From Liquorilactobacillus capillatus DSM 19910 (lineage in GTDB: Bacteria > Bacillota > Bacilli > Lactobacillales > Lactobacillaceae): DNA of 64,000 nt. Numbering within the stretch: position 1 is the first letter of the stretch; each line of letters opens with the position of its first letter. The notes below the pieces were generated by a model. That model was not told where the DNA came from. It did not search any database and was given only the letters and a program-made list of their open reading frames with translations. Where the stretch lies: assembly GCF_001434915.1 (NCBI RefSeq), contig NZ_AZEF01000032.1, positions 1-64,000 on the forward strand, read 5' to 3'. Shown here piece by piece: positions 33,602 to 42,980 of this stretch. Made by a program: the position numbers and the translations under genes.

Positions 33602-34351
33602 ATGACTCCAGAGCGTTTCAGACAAGAGCTTGCCCAACATGATGTTATGTTAACGGACCAGCAGATGCGGCAGTATGCAATCTATTATGAATTTTTAGTA
33701 GCAACTAATGAGCATGTTAATTTGACGGCAATAACTGCGCAAGAAGAAGTGTATCTGAAACATTTTTATGATTCATTGTTGCCTGCACTGGTGGTCAAAG
33801 AGCTGCAAAGCGCGGAATTGAGCTTATGTGATGTGGGCGCAGGCGCGGGGTTCCCTTCAATTCCACTGAAGATCGCTTTTCCCCAACTGCAAGTTACGAT
33901 TGTTGACTCACTCAATAAACGGATCAAGTTTTTGGATGAATTAGCTGCTAAGCTGCAACTGAATGGGGTAGTATTCCACCATGCACGAGCGGAAGAATTT
34001 GCTGGTAAAAAGAGTTCTTTTCGTGAAAGCTTTGATATCGTGACTGCCCGTGCAGTTGCACGGCTGACCGTGCTATCTGAACTATGTCTGCCATTAGTCA
34101 AAGTTGGCGGTAAGTTTGTCGCTTTAAAGGCTCAGAAGGCACAGTCAGAGTTGGCAGAAGCACAGTACGCACTTAAAAAGCTAGGCGGAAAAGTGCTCAC
34201 GGATATGCAGCTGCAGTTGCCGGAGACAGATGATGAGCGGCATATTGTTACATTTGCTAAAGTCGCTGCAACACCTAAGAAATATCCACGCAAGCCAGGA
34301 ACTCCTGCCAAATCACCTCTTTTAAAGACTGAGACTAGGGGGCAAAATTAA
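33602..34351 (+). CDS. rsmG: 16S rRNA (guanine527-N7)-methyltransferase
   Basis: A 249-residue RsmG (GidB). The SAM-binding motif [17 protein letters not shown] lies at about residues 75-90, and the [15 protein letters not shown] and [12 protein letters not shown] segments are conserved. It methylates G527 of 16S rRNA. Its stop overlaps the start of noc by one base, starting the rsmG-noc-parA-parB run typical of lactobacilli. The C-terminal [12 protein letters not shown] tail is also usual. Confidence 0.97.
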   Translation: MTPERFRQELAQHDVMLTDQQMRQYAIYYEFLVATNEHVNLTAITAQEEVYLKHFYDSLLPALVVKELQSAELSLCDVGAGAGFPSIPLKIAFPQLQVTIVDSLNKRIKFLDELAAKLQLNGVVFHHARAEEFAGKKSSFRESFDIVTARAVARLTVLSELCLPLVKVGGKFVALKAQKAQSELAEAQYALKKLGGKVLTDMQLQLPETDDERHIVTFAKVAATPKKYPRKPGTPAKSPLLKTETRGQN

Positions 34352-35202
34352 TGGCATTTTCGTTTTGGAACAAAAAGAAAAAAGAAACTACGGAGACGCG
34401 GCAACAAATCACAGAACTTCCACTCGAACAGATCGTCCCTAACCGTTTCCAACCACGTAAAGTTTTTGCTGACGACAAGTTAAGCGAATTGGCTGAAACG
34501 ATCAAGGAGCATGGCTTATTACAGCCGATCGTTGTGCGTCAGTATGAACCAGAACATTATGAGATCATTGCTGGTGAACGTCGTTTCCGCGCTGTGACCC
34601 AATTGGGCTGGGCAAAGGTTCCGGCGTTGATCAAAGAAATGTCGGATACTGAGGCAGCGTCAATGGCAGTGATTGAAAATTTGCAGCGTGAAGGCTTGAC
34701 GGCGATCGAAGAAGCCAAGGCTTACAAGGAACTGATGGAGTTAAACAAGCTGATTCAAAGCGAGTTAGCGCAGGCGATCGGTAAGAGCCAGTCTTTTGTG
34801 GCTAATAAGTTGCGATTACTTAAACTGACAGATTTTGGTCAACAGGCTATTCTAGAACGAAAAATTACTGAACGGCATGGACGGGCTGTGCTTAGCTTAA
34901 CAGCTAAACAGCAAGAAGAGGTTTTACAACAGGTTATCGCTAAAAAGATGACGGTTAAGGAAACCGAGAAACTTGTTCAGCAGATGACTCAAAAAGTTAA
35001 AAAAAGCCCCGCAAAAAAAAGATCTAAAGGTTCGACAAGTGATGTTCGCGTAGCAGTTAATACAATAAAAAAGGCACTTAAAATGATTAATGATAACGGA
35101 ATGAAGATCAAGATACATGAAGAAGATCAGCCAGATTTTCATCAAATTATTATTGATATCCCGCTTGAGAAAAAGGGCAAGGAAGATCCAAAGAAAAATT
35201 AG
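34351..35202 (+). CDS. noc: Nucleoid occlusion protein Noc (ParB-like)
   Basis: A 283-residue ParB-family CTPase-fold protein. It begins with an amphipathic membrane-targeting N-terminus ([12 protein letters not shown]), then IVPNRFQPRKVF, GERRFRAVTQLG (CTP-binding box) and ENLQREGLTAIEEA, then the HTH (QSELAQAIGKSQSFVANKLRLL). The membrane-binding N-terminus is the feature that separates Noc from ParB. Noc blocks division over the nucleoid. It is coupled to rsmG by one-base overlap and followed by parA after 14 bases. Confidence 0.93.
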   Translation: MAFSFWNKKKKETTETRQQITELPLEQIVPNRFQPRKVFADDKLSELAETIKEHGLLQPIVVRQYEPEHYEIIAGERRFRAVTQLGWAKVPALIKEMSDTEAASMAVIENLQREGLTAIEEAKAYKELMELNKLIQSELAQAIGKSQSFVANKLRLLKLTDFGQQAILERKITERHGRAVLSLTAKQQEEVLQQVIAKKMTVKETEKLVQQMTQKVKKSPAKKRSKGSTSDVRVAVNTIKKALKMINDNGMKIKIHEEDQPDFHQIIIDIPLEKKGKEDPKKN

Positions 35203-35216
35203 GGGGCGAAAGATTC

Positions 35217-35981
35217 ATGGGAATTGTGATTGCATTGGCAAATCAAAAGGGCGGTGTCGGTAAGACGACCACCAGTGTTAATCTAGGAGCATGCCTCGCG
35301 GAGTTAGGTAAGAAAGTTTTGTTGATCGATTCTGATGCACAGGGGAATGCTACCAGTGGTGTCGGTATTCATAAGGCCAAAATTGAAAAAGATATTTATG
35401 ATGTATTGGTCAACGAATATCCAATTGCTGAGACCATCATCCCTAGCAGCCGGCCGGGGCTTGATATCGTCCCGGCAACGATTCAACTTTCTGGGGCTGA
35501 GATTGAATTGACATCTCAGATGGCACGAGAATCGCGATTGTTGGATGCAATCAAGCAGATCAAGAACAATTACGATTATATTTTAATTGACTGCCCACCG
35601 TCTCTGGGGCTCTTAACAATCAATGCTTTTAGTGCAAGCGACTCGATCTTGATCCCAGTTCAGAGTGAGTACTACGCTTTGGAAGGATTAAGTCAACTAA
35701 TGAATACCATTCGACTGGTCCAGAAGCATTTTAATCCATCTTTAAAAATCGAAGGCGTCTTGATGACAATGTTGGATGCACGAACAAATCTTGGGACACA
35801 GGTGGTTGCTGAGGTCCAGAATTACTTTAAAAATAAGGTTTATAAAACAGTCATTCCACGTAATATTCGGCTCTCAGAAGCGCCTAGCCATGGAAAAGCA
35901 ATTATTGATTATGATCCTAATTCACGTGGTGCAAAAGAATATATGTCTCTCGCCAAGGAGGTGCTGGCCGCACATGACTAA
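35217..35981 (+). CDS. parA: Chromosome-partitioning ATPase ParA (Soj)
   Basis: A 254-residue deviant Walker-A ATPase. KGGVGKTTTSVNLG is the ATP-binding loop at residues 10-23, IDSDAQGNATSG and LIDCPPSLGLLTINA are the other family boxes. It works with ParB on parS sites in origin segregation. Its stop lies inside the start of parB (8-base overlap), indicating coupled translation. A GGGGGCG ribosome site precedes the ATG. Confidence 0.97.
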   Translation: MGIVIALANQKGGVGKTTTSVNLGACLAELGKKVLLIDSDAQGNATSGVGIHKAKIEKDIYDVLVNEYPIAETIIPSSRPGLDIVPATIQLSGAEIELTSQMARESRLLDAIKQIKNNYDYILIDCPPSLGLLTINAFSASDSILIPVQSEYYALEGLSQLMNTIRLVQKHFNPSLKIEGVLMTMLDARTNLGTQVVAEVQNYFKNKVYKTVIPRNIRLSEAPSHGKAIIDYDPNSRGAKEYMSLAKEVLAAHD

Positions 35982-36855
35982 CAAGAATAATAAGGGCTTG
36001 GGCCGTGGAATCGAAGCTTTATTTCAAGAGTTCGACGATTCCAGCGATAATGAAGAAGTTGTGACTGAATTAAAATTAGCCGAGATCAGGCCTAACCCAT
36101 ATCAGCCACGTAAGACTTTTGATGAAAAATCGTTGGCAGAGCTAACAGTTTCCATAAAAAAGACTGGTGTTTTTCAGCCTATTATCGTACGCAAGTCAAC
36201 GATCAAAGGGTATGAAATTATTGCTGGTGAACGCCGCTTTAGGGCCTCGAAACTTGCGGGCAAGGAGACGATCCCAGCAATTGTGCGCCAAATAGATGAA
36301 GCCAGCATGATGGAGATCGCTGTTTTGGAAAACTTGCAACGTGAAGATTTAACTCCGCTTGAAGAAGCAGAGGCCTATAATACACTGATGGAAAAGCTTA
36401 ATTTGACCCAAAATCAAGTCTCAGAACGTTTGGGTAAGAGCAGACCGTATATTGCTAACTACCTCAGACTGTTAGGGCTACCGCTAGAAGTCAAACAAAT
36501 GCTGCAGGCAGAAAAACTTTCCATGGGACAAGCACGGACTTTGCTAGCGTTAAAGGATAAAAAACAATTAGTAATGTTAGCCGAGAAAACGCTGCGTGAT
36601 AATTTAACGGTTCGCCAATTGGAACAACTGATTGCTAAAATGAATGGTAAGGACTCTAAGAAAGGCAAAAAAACTGCCAAAGATCCATATGAACCTTATT
36701 ATAAGCAGAGTGAGACAGCACTACAGGAAAAATTTGGAACCAAAGTTGCGATCAAGAGCAGATCTAAAGCGGGCAAGGGTAAAATTGAAATTGATTATTT
36801 ATCAACTAAAGATTTCAATCGTATTCTAGACCTTTTAGGGATTAGCCTAGATTGA
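35974..36855 (+). CDS. parB: Chromosome-partitioning protein ParB (Spo0J)
   Basis: From ATG 35974 (AAGGAG upstream, within parA) the protein has 293 residues; a frame that stays open further upstream runs inside parA. LAEIRPNPYQPRKTF, GERRFRASKLAG (CTP-binding box) and ENLQREDLTPLEEAEAY are conserved ParB boxes, and QNQVSERLGKSRPYIANYLR is the HTH that reads parS. The C-terminal dimerisation domain ends IDYLSTKDFNRILDLLGI. I found no perfect parS inside it. Confidence 0.96.
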   Translation: MTNKNNKGLGRGIEALFQEFDDSSDNEEVVTELKLAEIRPNPYQPRKTFDEKSLAELTVSIKKTGVFQPIIVRKSTIKGYEIIAGERRFRASKLAGKETIPAIVRQIDEASMMEIAVLENLQREDLTPLEEAEAYNTLMEKLNLTQNQVSERLGKSRPYIANYLRLLGLPLEVKQMLQAEKLSMGQARTLLALKDKKQLVMLAEKTLRDNLTVRQLEQLIAKMNGKDSKKGKKTAKDPYEPYYKQSETALQEKFGTKVAIKSRSKAGKGKIEIDYLSTKDFNRILDLLGISLD

Positions 36856-36890
36856 TTAAGGAACGCAGACTAGTGACTGGAGGAATTTAG

Positions 36891-37100
36891 ATGCCAACGA
36901 CAGACTATGCACTGCACGATATTGTTGAGATGAAGAAACAGCATCCTTGCGGGGTAAACCGCTGGGAGATTATCAGAATGGGAATGGATATCAAGATCAA
37001 GTGTACCGGCTGTAACCATCTGATTATGATGCCACGGCGGGAGTTTAACCGTAAATTCAAGAAAGTCCTCGAACAAGCTAAAAAAGAAGATCAAGATTAG
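36891..37100 (+). CDS. DUF951-family small protein
   Basis: A 69-residue protein found almost everywhere between parB and ychF in Firmicutes. YALHDIVEMKKQHPCGVNRW and MDIKIKCTGCNHLIMMPR give a CG...CTGC arrangement that suggests metal binding, though function is unknown. A GGAGG ribosome site lies nine bases before the ATG. Confidence 0.93.
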   Translation: MPTTDYALHDIVEMKKQHPCGVNRWEIIRMGMDIKIKCTGCNHLIMMPRREFNRKFKKVLEQAKKEDQD

Positions 37101-37119
37101 GAAAGAGTGAAGAATAACT

Positions 37120-38220
37120 ATGTCATTAACCGCAGGAATCGTTGGTTTACCCAATGTAGGTAAATCAACCTTATTTAACGCAATTACAAAAGCAGGGGCA
37201 GAGATGGCGAACTACCCCTTTGCAACGATTGATCCTAACGTCGGGATGGTCGAAGTGCCAGATAAACGTCTGATACGGATCGATGAACTGATCCCCGCTA
37301 AAAAACTTATTCATACAACCTTTGAATTCACAGATATTGCAGGGATCGTTAAGGGTGCCAGCAAGGGTGAAGGTTTAGGCAATAAGTTCCTTGAGAATAT
37401 TCGTCAGGTAGATGCGATCGTCCATGTTGTCCGAGCTTTTGATGATGATAACATTACGCATGTCAGCAACAAAATTGATCCTTTAGATGATATTGATACG
37501 ATTAATCTCGAATTAACACTTGCAGACCTGGATAGTGTCAATAAGCGCTATGCTCGTGTTGAGAAAGTTGCCCGGACTAAAGACAAGGAAGCCGTAGCAG
37601 AGTTTGAAGTTTTAAAACGGATCAAACCGGTCCTTGAAGCTGGCAAACCTGTTCGCTCCCTGGACTTTGACGAAGAAGAACAAAAAGTAGTTAAGGGATT
37701 GTTCTTATTGACTTCTAAACCAGTTTTGTATGTCGCTAACATTGCTGAGGATGACATGGCTGATCCGGATGCTAATCAATATGTCCAGCAAATCAACCAG
37801 TTTGCTGAAGCTGAGGGTTCAGAAACAATCGCAGTTAGCGCTAAGACGGAAGAAGAAATTGCTGAACTTGACGATGCAGATAAACAGGACTTTCTTGAAG
37901 CTGAAGGCGTTGAAGAATCAGGGCTGGATCGTTTAGTCAAAGCTTCATATAAGTTACTGGGACTTGCGACCTTCTTTACTGCTGGTGGCAAAGAAACGCG
38001 CGCCTGGACATTTAAACGCGGAATGAAAGCTCCACAAGTTGCTGGTATTATCCATTCGGACTTTGAACGCGGCTTTATTCGAGCTGAAACGATGTCCTTC
38101 GAAGATTTGGATAAATATGGTAGCTTGGCCGCTGTTCGTGAAGCTGGGCGTCTTCGTTCAGAAGGTAAGGAATACCTTGTTCAAGATGGGGATATTATCG
38201 AATTCAGATTCAACGTTTAA
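37120..38220 (+). CDS. ychF: Redox-regulated/ribosome-binding ATPase-GTPase YchF
   Basis: A 366-residue Obg-like P-loop protein. GLPNVGKSTLFNAIT is the P-loop at residues 8-22, DIAGIVKGASKGEGLGNKFL the switch II segment, and the TGS domain occupies the last 85 residues (FFTAGGKETRAWTFKRG). YchF/OLA1 prefers ATP and associates with ribosomes. It is 19 bases after the DUF951 gene, in the standard lactobacillar order. Confidence 0.96.
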   Translation: MSLTAGIVGLPNVGKSTLFNAITKAGAEMANYPFATIDPNVGMVEVPDKRLIRIDELIPAKKLIHTTFEFTDIAGIVKGASKGEGLGNKFLENIRQVDAIVHVVRAFDDDNITHVSNKIDPLDDIDTINLELTLADLDSVNKRYARVEKVARTKDKEAVAEFEVLKRIKPVLEAGKPVRSLDFDEEEQKVVKGLFLLTSKPVLYVANIAEDDMADPDANQYVQQINQFAEAEGSETIAVSAKTEEEIAELDDADKQDFLEAEGVEESGLDRLVKASYKLLGLATFFTAGGKETRAWTFKRGMKAPQVAGIIHSDFERGFIRAETMSFEDLDKYGSLAAVREAGRLRSEGKEYLVQDGDIIEFRFNV

Positions 38221-38254
38221 TGTGTGAAGCAAGAGATAAAGGTGGAGATTACTT

Positions 38255-38989
38255 GTGACAGAAGAAAATAAACAAAATAATAAGCAGCGTAATCAAAAGG
38301 TAGCCGCAAAGCAGGCTGAACAACGACAGGCCAAAAAAGATGAGGTTATTCCTGCAAGTACACTCGAAGGACTGACAAAGCGGAATGAAGATTACATGTT
38401 CCGCTTGAGTCGAATGCTTGAGGAAAGAGGGGTTCCTGCTGAAAAGAGGAAGCAAGCGGTTGACGAAATGATAGCCGAGCTGCGTAAAAAACAACGGCAA
38501 GGTATTACCGCTAATAAGCTTTACGGAACGGTCAGTGAGCGTGTTGACGCAATTATTGCTGGACCAAAGAAAAAGCCTAAGGAACCTTCCTATTGGAGTG
38601 TTGCTCTGGATAATGGTTTGATCATGTTCATGATGTTCTGTATCATGTATGCAGCTTTAGGTGCTTTTTCGAAGAAACAAGCACAGGTCAATGGCGGGAT
38701 CTTAACACTTATCGTAACTTCTGTAATTGCTGGTTTGGGAATGGCATATTTCTACAAAGTCGCCGGTTATCGCCGTAATCGCAAGAATCGTATCCCATTG
38801 TGGCGGACACTACTACTTTCAGGAGCGCTGGTGGTTATCTGGATCACAGCTTATACTTTAGTGATGGCAGTTCCAGGAGTACTGAACCGAACCTTTGAAC
38901 CGATCGTTTATGCGATCCTAGCTGTGATTGCATTTGGAGTGCGCTATATCTTAAAGAAAAAATATGGACTTATCGGCTCGATTTTTTAA
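38255..38989 (+). CDS. DUF1129-family membrane protein
   Basis: A 244-residue protein starting at GTG. The N-terminal third (1-110) is soluble and charged (KKKPKEPSYWS), followed by four hydrophobic segments and a basic end KKKYGLIGSIF. The family is confined to Lactobacillales and related bacteria and often follows ychF. Its role is unknown. It ends the rsmG-to-DUF1129 run. Confidence 0.88.
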   Translation: MTEENKQNNKQRNQKVAAKQAEQRQAKKDEVIPASTLEGLTKRNEDYMFRLSRMLEERGVPAEKRKQAVDEMIAELRKKQRQGITANKLYGTVSERVDAIIAGPKKKPKEPSYWSVALDNGLIMFMMFCIMYAALGAFSKKQAQVNGGILTLIVTSVIAGLGMAYFYKVAGYRRNRKNRIPLWRTLLLSGALVVIWITAYTLVMAVPGVLNRTFEPIVYAILAVIAFGVRYILKKKYGLIGSIF

Positions 38990-39048
38990 ATTAAGGTTTA
39001 ACTTATAAAATTCTTTTTTAAAAGAAATATCACCTAAACTAATTAGGG

Positions 39049-39076
39049 TTGACATTTCTATTTATTAGGTTAGAAT
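39049..39076 (+). promoter_or_regulatory. Promoter of the methionine T-box operon
   Basis: TTGACA (39049-39054), 16 bases, TAGAAT (39071-39076). Transcription would begin near 39083, just before the T-box leader. Confidence 0.65.
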
Positions 39077-39094
39077 AAGTATCTATAATTAAGA

Positions 39095-39358
39095 TTTAAT
39101 AAACAAATTGATCAGGAAAGTAGTTTTTTCATTTATCAAAGAGAGGCTGTGGTTGGTGTAAGCAGCTGTTAGATGGAATTATGAAAATGACCTGTGATTG
39201 GTTGCTGCGAGAACTTGTTTAAGCAGCAGACGGCGTGCCCTCCGTTATTTTGGGACACTATTATTAAGATAGTAGTTTAGCTATGCATTCCTGCATAATT
39301 AGAATGGTACCGTGGGACCTCTCACTTCTAAAAAGAAGTGGGGGGATTTTTTTATTTT
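39095..39358 (+). promoter_or_regulatory. T-box leader with methionine specifier
   Basis: Stem I is recognisable by GAAAGTAG, AGAGAG and the apical GGTTGGTGTAAGCAGC. On its 3' side the specifier loop reads GAAA-ATG-ACC, so the codon is ATG (39187-39189) followed by the conserved purine. The T-box sequence AGAATGGTACCGTGGG lies at 39301-39316; its TGGT pairs with ACCA of tRNA ending in discriminator A, as in tRNA-Met. A CTCACTTCT/AGAAGTGGG terminator with T-run ends at 39358. Uncharged tRNA-Met should allow readthrough into the transsulfuration and ABC genes. Confidence 0.88.
39319..39358 (+). terminator. T-box intrinsic terminator
   Basis: CCTCTCACTTCT / AGAAGTGGGGGG with a four-base A loop and TTTTTTT. 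The 5' arm competes with the antiterminator that contains the T-box sequence. Confidence 0.85.
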
Positions 39359-39428
39359 TAATTAGTCGAAACACAAAGTAAATATATAAAAAGTCAACGC
39401 TAGCGAATGGCTTAGGAGGAAATTTAAT

Positions 39429-40577
39429 ATGACGAATTTCGACACAAATTTGGTTCACGGAGTCTGTTGTAGTGACAATAATACAGGAGCAGTCAATGTC
39501 CCAATCTATAATTCATCAACATATGTCTATCAAAATGCTGATGCAAAGGTCAAGTGGGATTATGCCCGCTCGGGAAATCCCACACGTGCATTTCTGGAAG
39601 AACAGATTGCACTGTTGGAGGGAGGAACGCGTGGATTTGCATTTTCTTCTGGGCTGGCAGCGATTCACGCTGCCTTTGCGATCTTTGAGCCTGGCGACCA
39701 CATTATTATTGGTGATAAGATATACGGGGGAACTTTTAGGCTTGTCAACCAGTACTTCAAGAAGTGGCAGCTCGAATTCACAACGGTTGATACACAGGAC
39801 GTGGCAGCAGTTGAAGCAGCTATTAAGCCTAACACCAAAGCAATTTACTTTGAGACGTTCACTAACCCCCTTTTGCGAGTTACCAGTGTTAAAGCAATCG
39901 CAGAAATTGCAAAACAGCATCATTTATTGACGATTGTTGACAACACTTTCCTAACGCCATACTTGCAGCAACCGTTAAAGTTGGGAGCTGATATTGTTAT
40001 TCACTCGGCAACTAAGTACTTAGGAGGACATTCTGATGTGATCGCAGGTTTGGTGGTTGTTAAGGGGGACGAGCTAGGTGAAAAAATCTATTTTTCGCAA
40101 AATGCTCTTGGTGGAGTTTTATCGCCTGAGGATTCAAACCTGATTCGACGCGGAATACAGACATTGGGGGTGAGGATGGATCGGCACTTAGCCAATGCAG
40201 CTAAAATTGTTGCTTTTTTAATTAAAAGAGCAGAAATAGTCAAAGCATACTATCCGGGGATAGAAGGATCTGTAGATCATGAGATCGCTCAAAAAGAGTG
40301 CCGCGGGTTTGGTGGAATCGTGAGTTTTGATTTGGCTGCAGCCATTGATTCAAAAGCGTTTGTTGAACGGTTGAGTTTATTTAAGCTAGCTGTCAGTTTG
40401 GGGGCAGTTGAAAGTCTGGTAGAATTGCCATATAAGATGTCCCATGCTGAACTGTCAGTTGCGGATCTGCAAGATTGCGGTATAAGTACACAGTTGATTC
40501 GTTTATCTGTTGGGATTGAAGATGCACAGGATCTAATTGACGATCTTACACAGGTATTGGACTCATTTAAAAAATAA
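39429..40577 (+). CDS. PLP-dependent transsulfuration enzyme (cystathionine synthase/lyase family)
   Basis: A 382-residue Cys/Met-metabolism PLP enzyme. YARSGNPTRAFLEEQIALLEGG is the N-terminal signature region (YARSGNPTR), VDNTFLTPYLQQPL follows, and the PLP Lys lies in HSATKYLGGHSDVIAG (about residue 195). Substrate-level assignment (gamma-lyase, beta-lyase or gamma-synthase) cannot be made by eye. It heads a methionine T-box operon with an amino-acid ABC importer, so it probably serves methionine or cysteine supply. Confidence 0.92.
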   Translation: MTNFDTNLVHGVCCSDNNTGAVNVPIYNSSTYVYQNADAKVKWDYARSGNPTRAFLEEQIALLEGGTRGFAFSSGLAAIHAAFAIFEPGDHIIIGDKIYGGTFRLVNQYFKKWQLEFTTVDTQDVAAVEAAIKPNTKAIYFETFTNPLLRVTSVKAIAEIAKQHHLLTIVDNTFLTPYLQQPLKLGADIVIHSATKYLGGHSDVIAGLVVVKGDELGEKIYFSQNALGGVLSPEDSNLIRRGIQTLGVRMDRHLANAAKIVAFLIKRAEIVKAYYPGIEGSVDHEIAQKECRGFGGIVSFDLAAAIDSKAFVERLSLFKLAVSLGAVESLVELPYKMSHAELSVADLQDCGISTQLIRLSVGIEDAQDLIDDLTQVLDSFKK

Positions 40578-40610
40578 GAGTGTTATTGAAAGGTGTGTCA
40601 GTTTAAGATT

Positions 40611-41309
40611 ATGTGGGATATTATTGTCAATGCAACACCGCAATTGATCGTTGCGGGTTTAAAGTACACGATCCCGATTTCGATCGTTTCGTTTTTGCTA
40701 GGATTAATACTTGCTCTGATAACGGCTCTGGTCAGGTTATCGACTAAGAAAGGACCATTCAGGATATTTAAAGCAATTTTTAGATTTTATGTGTGGCTTT
40801 TCCGAAGCACGCCATTATTAGTACAGTTGTTTATTGTTTATTTTGGATTACCGTACCTGAAGATAGCTGGCATTGCGCCAGACGGAATAAAGCTAACACC
40901 GCTTGTAGCGGGTATCATTACTTTCTCGCTGAATACTGGTGCTTACTGCTCAGAAACGATCAGAGCTTCGATTCTTTCGATTCCCAAGGGACAATGGGAA
41001 GCGGCATATTCTATGGGAATGACTAGATCAAAAGCACTTTCGCGGATCATTTTACCCCAAGCAGTGCGGGTTTCACTGCCGCCGTTGGCTAATAGTTTCA
41101 TCGGTTTGGTCAAGGATACCTCACTGGCAGCTTCAATTACAATCGTAGAAATGTTTGAAGTCAGCCAACAGATTGCAGCTGAGAATTATCAGCCATTGAT
41201 TATGTACTGTTTAGTAGCTGCTTTGTACGCGGTTGCTTGTTCATTGCTGTCATGGCTTCAAGGATATCTTGAAAAGATAACTTCACGTTATATCACAAAC
41301 GTTGATTAA
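40611..41309 (+). CDS. Amino-acid ABC transporter permease (methionine/cystine-type cluster)
   Basis: A membrane permease of about 232 residues from ATG 40611; a GTG at 40593 is also possible and sits next to AAAGG. The FRSTPLLVQLFIVYFGLPYL segment and the EAA loop WEAAYSMGMTRSKALSRIILPQA are typical of HisM/GlnP permeases. It is 33 bases past the PLP gene and 24 before the ATPase gene, within the Met T-box operon, so methionine or a sulfur amino acid is the likely substrate. Confidence 0.9.
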   Translation: MWDIIVNATPQLIVAGLKYTIPISIVSFLLGLILALITALVRLSTKKGPFRIFKAIFRFYVWLFRSTPLLVQLFIVYFGLPYLKIAGIAPDGIKLTPLVAGIITFSLNTGAYCSETIRASILSIPKGQWEAAYSMGMTRSKALSRIILPQAVRVSLPPLANSFIGLVKDTSLAASITIVEMFEVSQQIAAENYQPLIMYCLVAALYAVACSLLSWLQGYLEKITSRYITNVD

Positions 41310-41333
41310 GATCAGAAGGAGACAAAGACAGCT

Positions 41334-42077
41334 ATGCTTAAATTAGAAAAACTTAACAAGCGTTTTGGTGAGCATCATGCATTAGTTGATATCACAACGA
41401 CTTTTCCTGAACATCAAACGACTGTGATTTTAGGACCATCTGGTTCAGGAAAGTCAACCTTACTGCGATCACTTAATCTTTTGGAACGACCAGAATCTGG
41501 CAAGTACTTCTTTGATGACGATGTTTTTGATTTTGCCAAAGGAATTTCAGTCAAAGATACACTTAATATTCGGAAGCAAACTGAGATGGTGTTTCAAGGT
41601 TATAATCTTTTTCCACACCTAACAGTGCTGAAAAATATTATGGAAGGACCAGTTCAAGTACTGCATCGCCCCAAAGCTGAGGTTGAGAGGGAAGCACACA
41701 CCCTTCTGGCAAAAGTTGGTCTAGCTGATAAAGCGGATGTTTATCCTAATCAGCTATCAGGTGGTCAGGCACAGCGTGTAGCAATTGCCCGCTCGCTGGC
41801 AATGCAGCCAAAATATATTTTATTGGACGAACCCACCAGCGCACTCGATCCAGAGTTGGAGTTAGAAGTACTTAAGGTTTTGAAACAAATTTCAACAGAA
41901 AAACGTTCAATGATTATTGTAACGCACAATATGGCATTTGCTCGTGAGGTTGCCGATAAGATTATCTTTATTGAAGACGGACATATCTTATTTGATGGAC
42001 CGAATGAAAGATTCTTTAAAACTGATAACAAAAGAATTGCAGATTTTATCTCAGCGATGACATTTGCAAACATTTAA
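41334..42077 (+). CDS. Amino-acid ABC transporter ATPase
   Basis: A 247-residue ABC ATPase. Walker A GPSGSGKST, Q-loop MVFQGYNLFPHLTVLKNI, signature LSGGQAQRVAIARSL and Walker B YILLDEPTSALDPEL are all intact, and the H-loop follows in IIVTHNM. GGAG precedes the ATG. The gene belongs to the Met-controlled cassette and could also energise the ATPase-less permease at 23.1 kb. Confidence 0.95.
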   Translation: MLKLEKLNKRFGEHHALVDITTTFPEHQTTVILGPSGSGKSTLLRSLNLLERPESGKYFFDDDVFDFAKGISVKDTLNIRKQTEMVFQGYNLFPHLTVLKNIMEGPVQVLHRPKAEVEREAHTLLAKVGLADKADVYPNQLSGGQAQRVAIARSLAMQPKYILLDEPTSALDPELELEVLKVLKQISTEKRSMIIVTHNMAFAREVADKIIFIEDGHILFDGPNERFFKTDNKRIADFISAMTFANI

Positions 42078-42095
42078 AAATGGAGGAAAATAACA

Positions 42096-42905
42096 ATGAA
42101 TAAATTATTTAAAAAGGTGTTTTTAGTTGCTAATGTTGTAGCCGCTGGAGTTGTTCTCGCAGCATGTTCCTCATCGAAAGAAAAAACAAACTCAGCAGAC
42201 AGTTATAAATCAGAACTTAATCAAAAGGGAACACTGACAATTGGGCTTGAAGGAACTTATTCGCCTTACTCTTACCGTAAAGACGGTAAATTAACAGGTT
42301 TTGAAGTTGATTTGGGAAATAAACTTGCAAAGGAAATGGGACTAAAGGCTAAATTTGTTCCTACAAAATGGGATGGTTTAGTAGCTGGTTTAGGGAGCAA
42401 CAAATATGATGTTGTATTAAACAATATAACTGCCACACCGGCGCGTGCTAAGAGCTATATTTTTTCCAAGCCATATATCTATTCGCGCTATGCGCTGATT
42501 ACGCGGCAAGACAGTGATGGTATCAAAACACTCAAGGATATTAAGGGCAAGAAGCTGGCTGAGGGAACTGGAACCAATAATGAACTGGTTGCAAAACAAA
42601 ACGGTGCTACAATTGTTCCGTCAGGTGATTTTGCAACGAGTCTGTCTTTGATTAGACAAAAGCGGGTTGATGCTACAATTAATGCACGTGAAGCGTGGTA
42701 TTCATATAAAAAGAGCAACTCAACTGATGGATTAGTGTACCATGATCTTTCTTCCGAGAAGGAACCAGCTAAGATTGTTGGTTTGTTTAATAAGAAGTCT
42801 ACCAAATTACGCTCTGAAACAAACAAAGCTTTAAAGGATTTACGAGCAGATGGAACACTGAAAAAATTGTCTCAAAAATATTTTGGTGCTGATATTACTG
42901 AGTAA
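42096..42905 (+). CDS. Amino-acid ABC transporter substrate-binding lipoprotein
   Basis: A 269-residue family 3 binding protein. The lipobox VVLAACSSSK gives a lipid-anchored Cys at about residue 24. GTLTIGLEGTYSPYSYRKDGKLTG and NKYDVVLNNITATPARAKSY are typical ligand-binding segments, and the ending LKKLSQKYFGADIT is standard. It is the last gene of the Met T-box operon, followed by a terminator; sulfur amino-acid binding is inferred from that context. Confidence 0.93.
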   Translation: MNKLFKKVFLVANVVAAGVVLAACSSSKEKTNSADSYKSELNQKGTLTIGLEGTYSPYSYRKDGKLTGFEVDLGNKLAKEMGLKAKFVPTKWDGLVAGLGSNKYDVVLNNITATPARAKSYIFSKPYIYSRYALITRQDSDGIKTLKDIKGKKLAEGTGTNNELVAKQNGATIVPSGDFATSLSLIRQKRVDATINAREAWYSYKKSNSTDGLVYHDLSSEKEPAKIVGLFNKKSTKLRSETNKALKDLRADGTLKKLSQKYFGADITE

Positions 42906-42933
42906 TAATTAAAAAATTAAGTAAAAAATTTGT

Positions 42934-42980
42934 TGGGCTTTAACCTAGGGGATTAGAAATGGGTTAGAGCTTTTTTTGAT
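42934..42980 (+). terminator. Terminator of the Met T-box operon
   Basis: GGGCTTTAACC against GGGTTAGAGC, then TTTTTTT. It starts about 30 bases after the binding-protein stop. Confidence 0.7.

Noticed and set aside
35217-36855. A parS site inside parA or parB as in Bacillus subtilis
   Set aside because: CACGT-containing stretches in this region have too few matching flanking bases.
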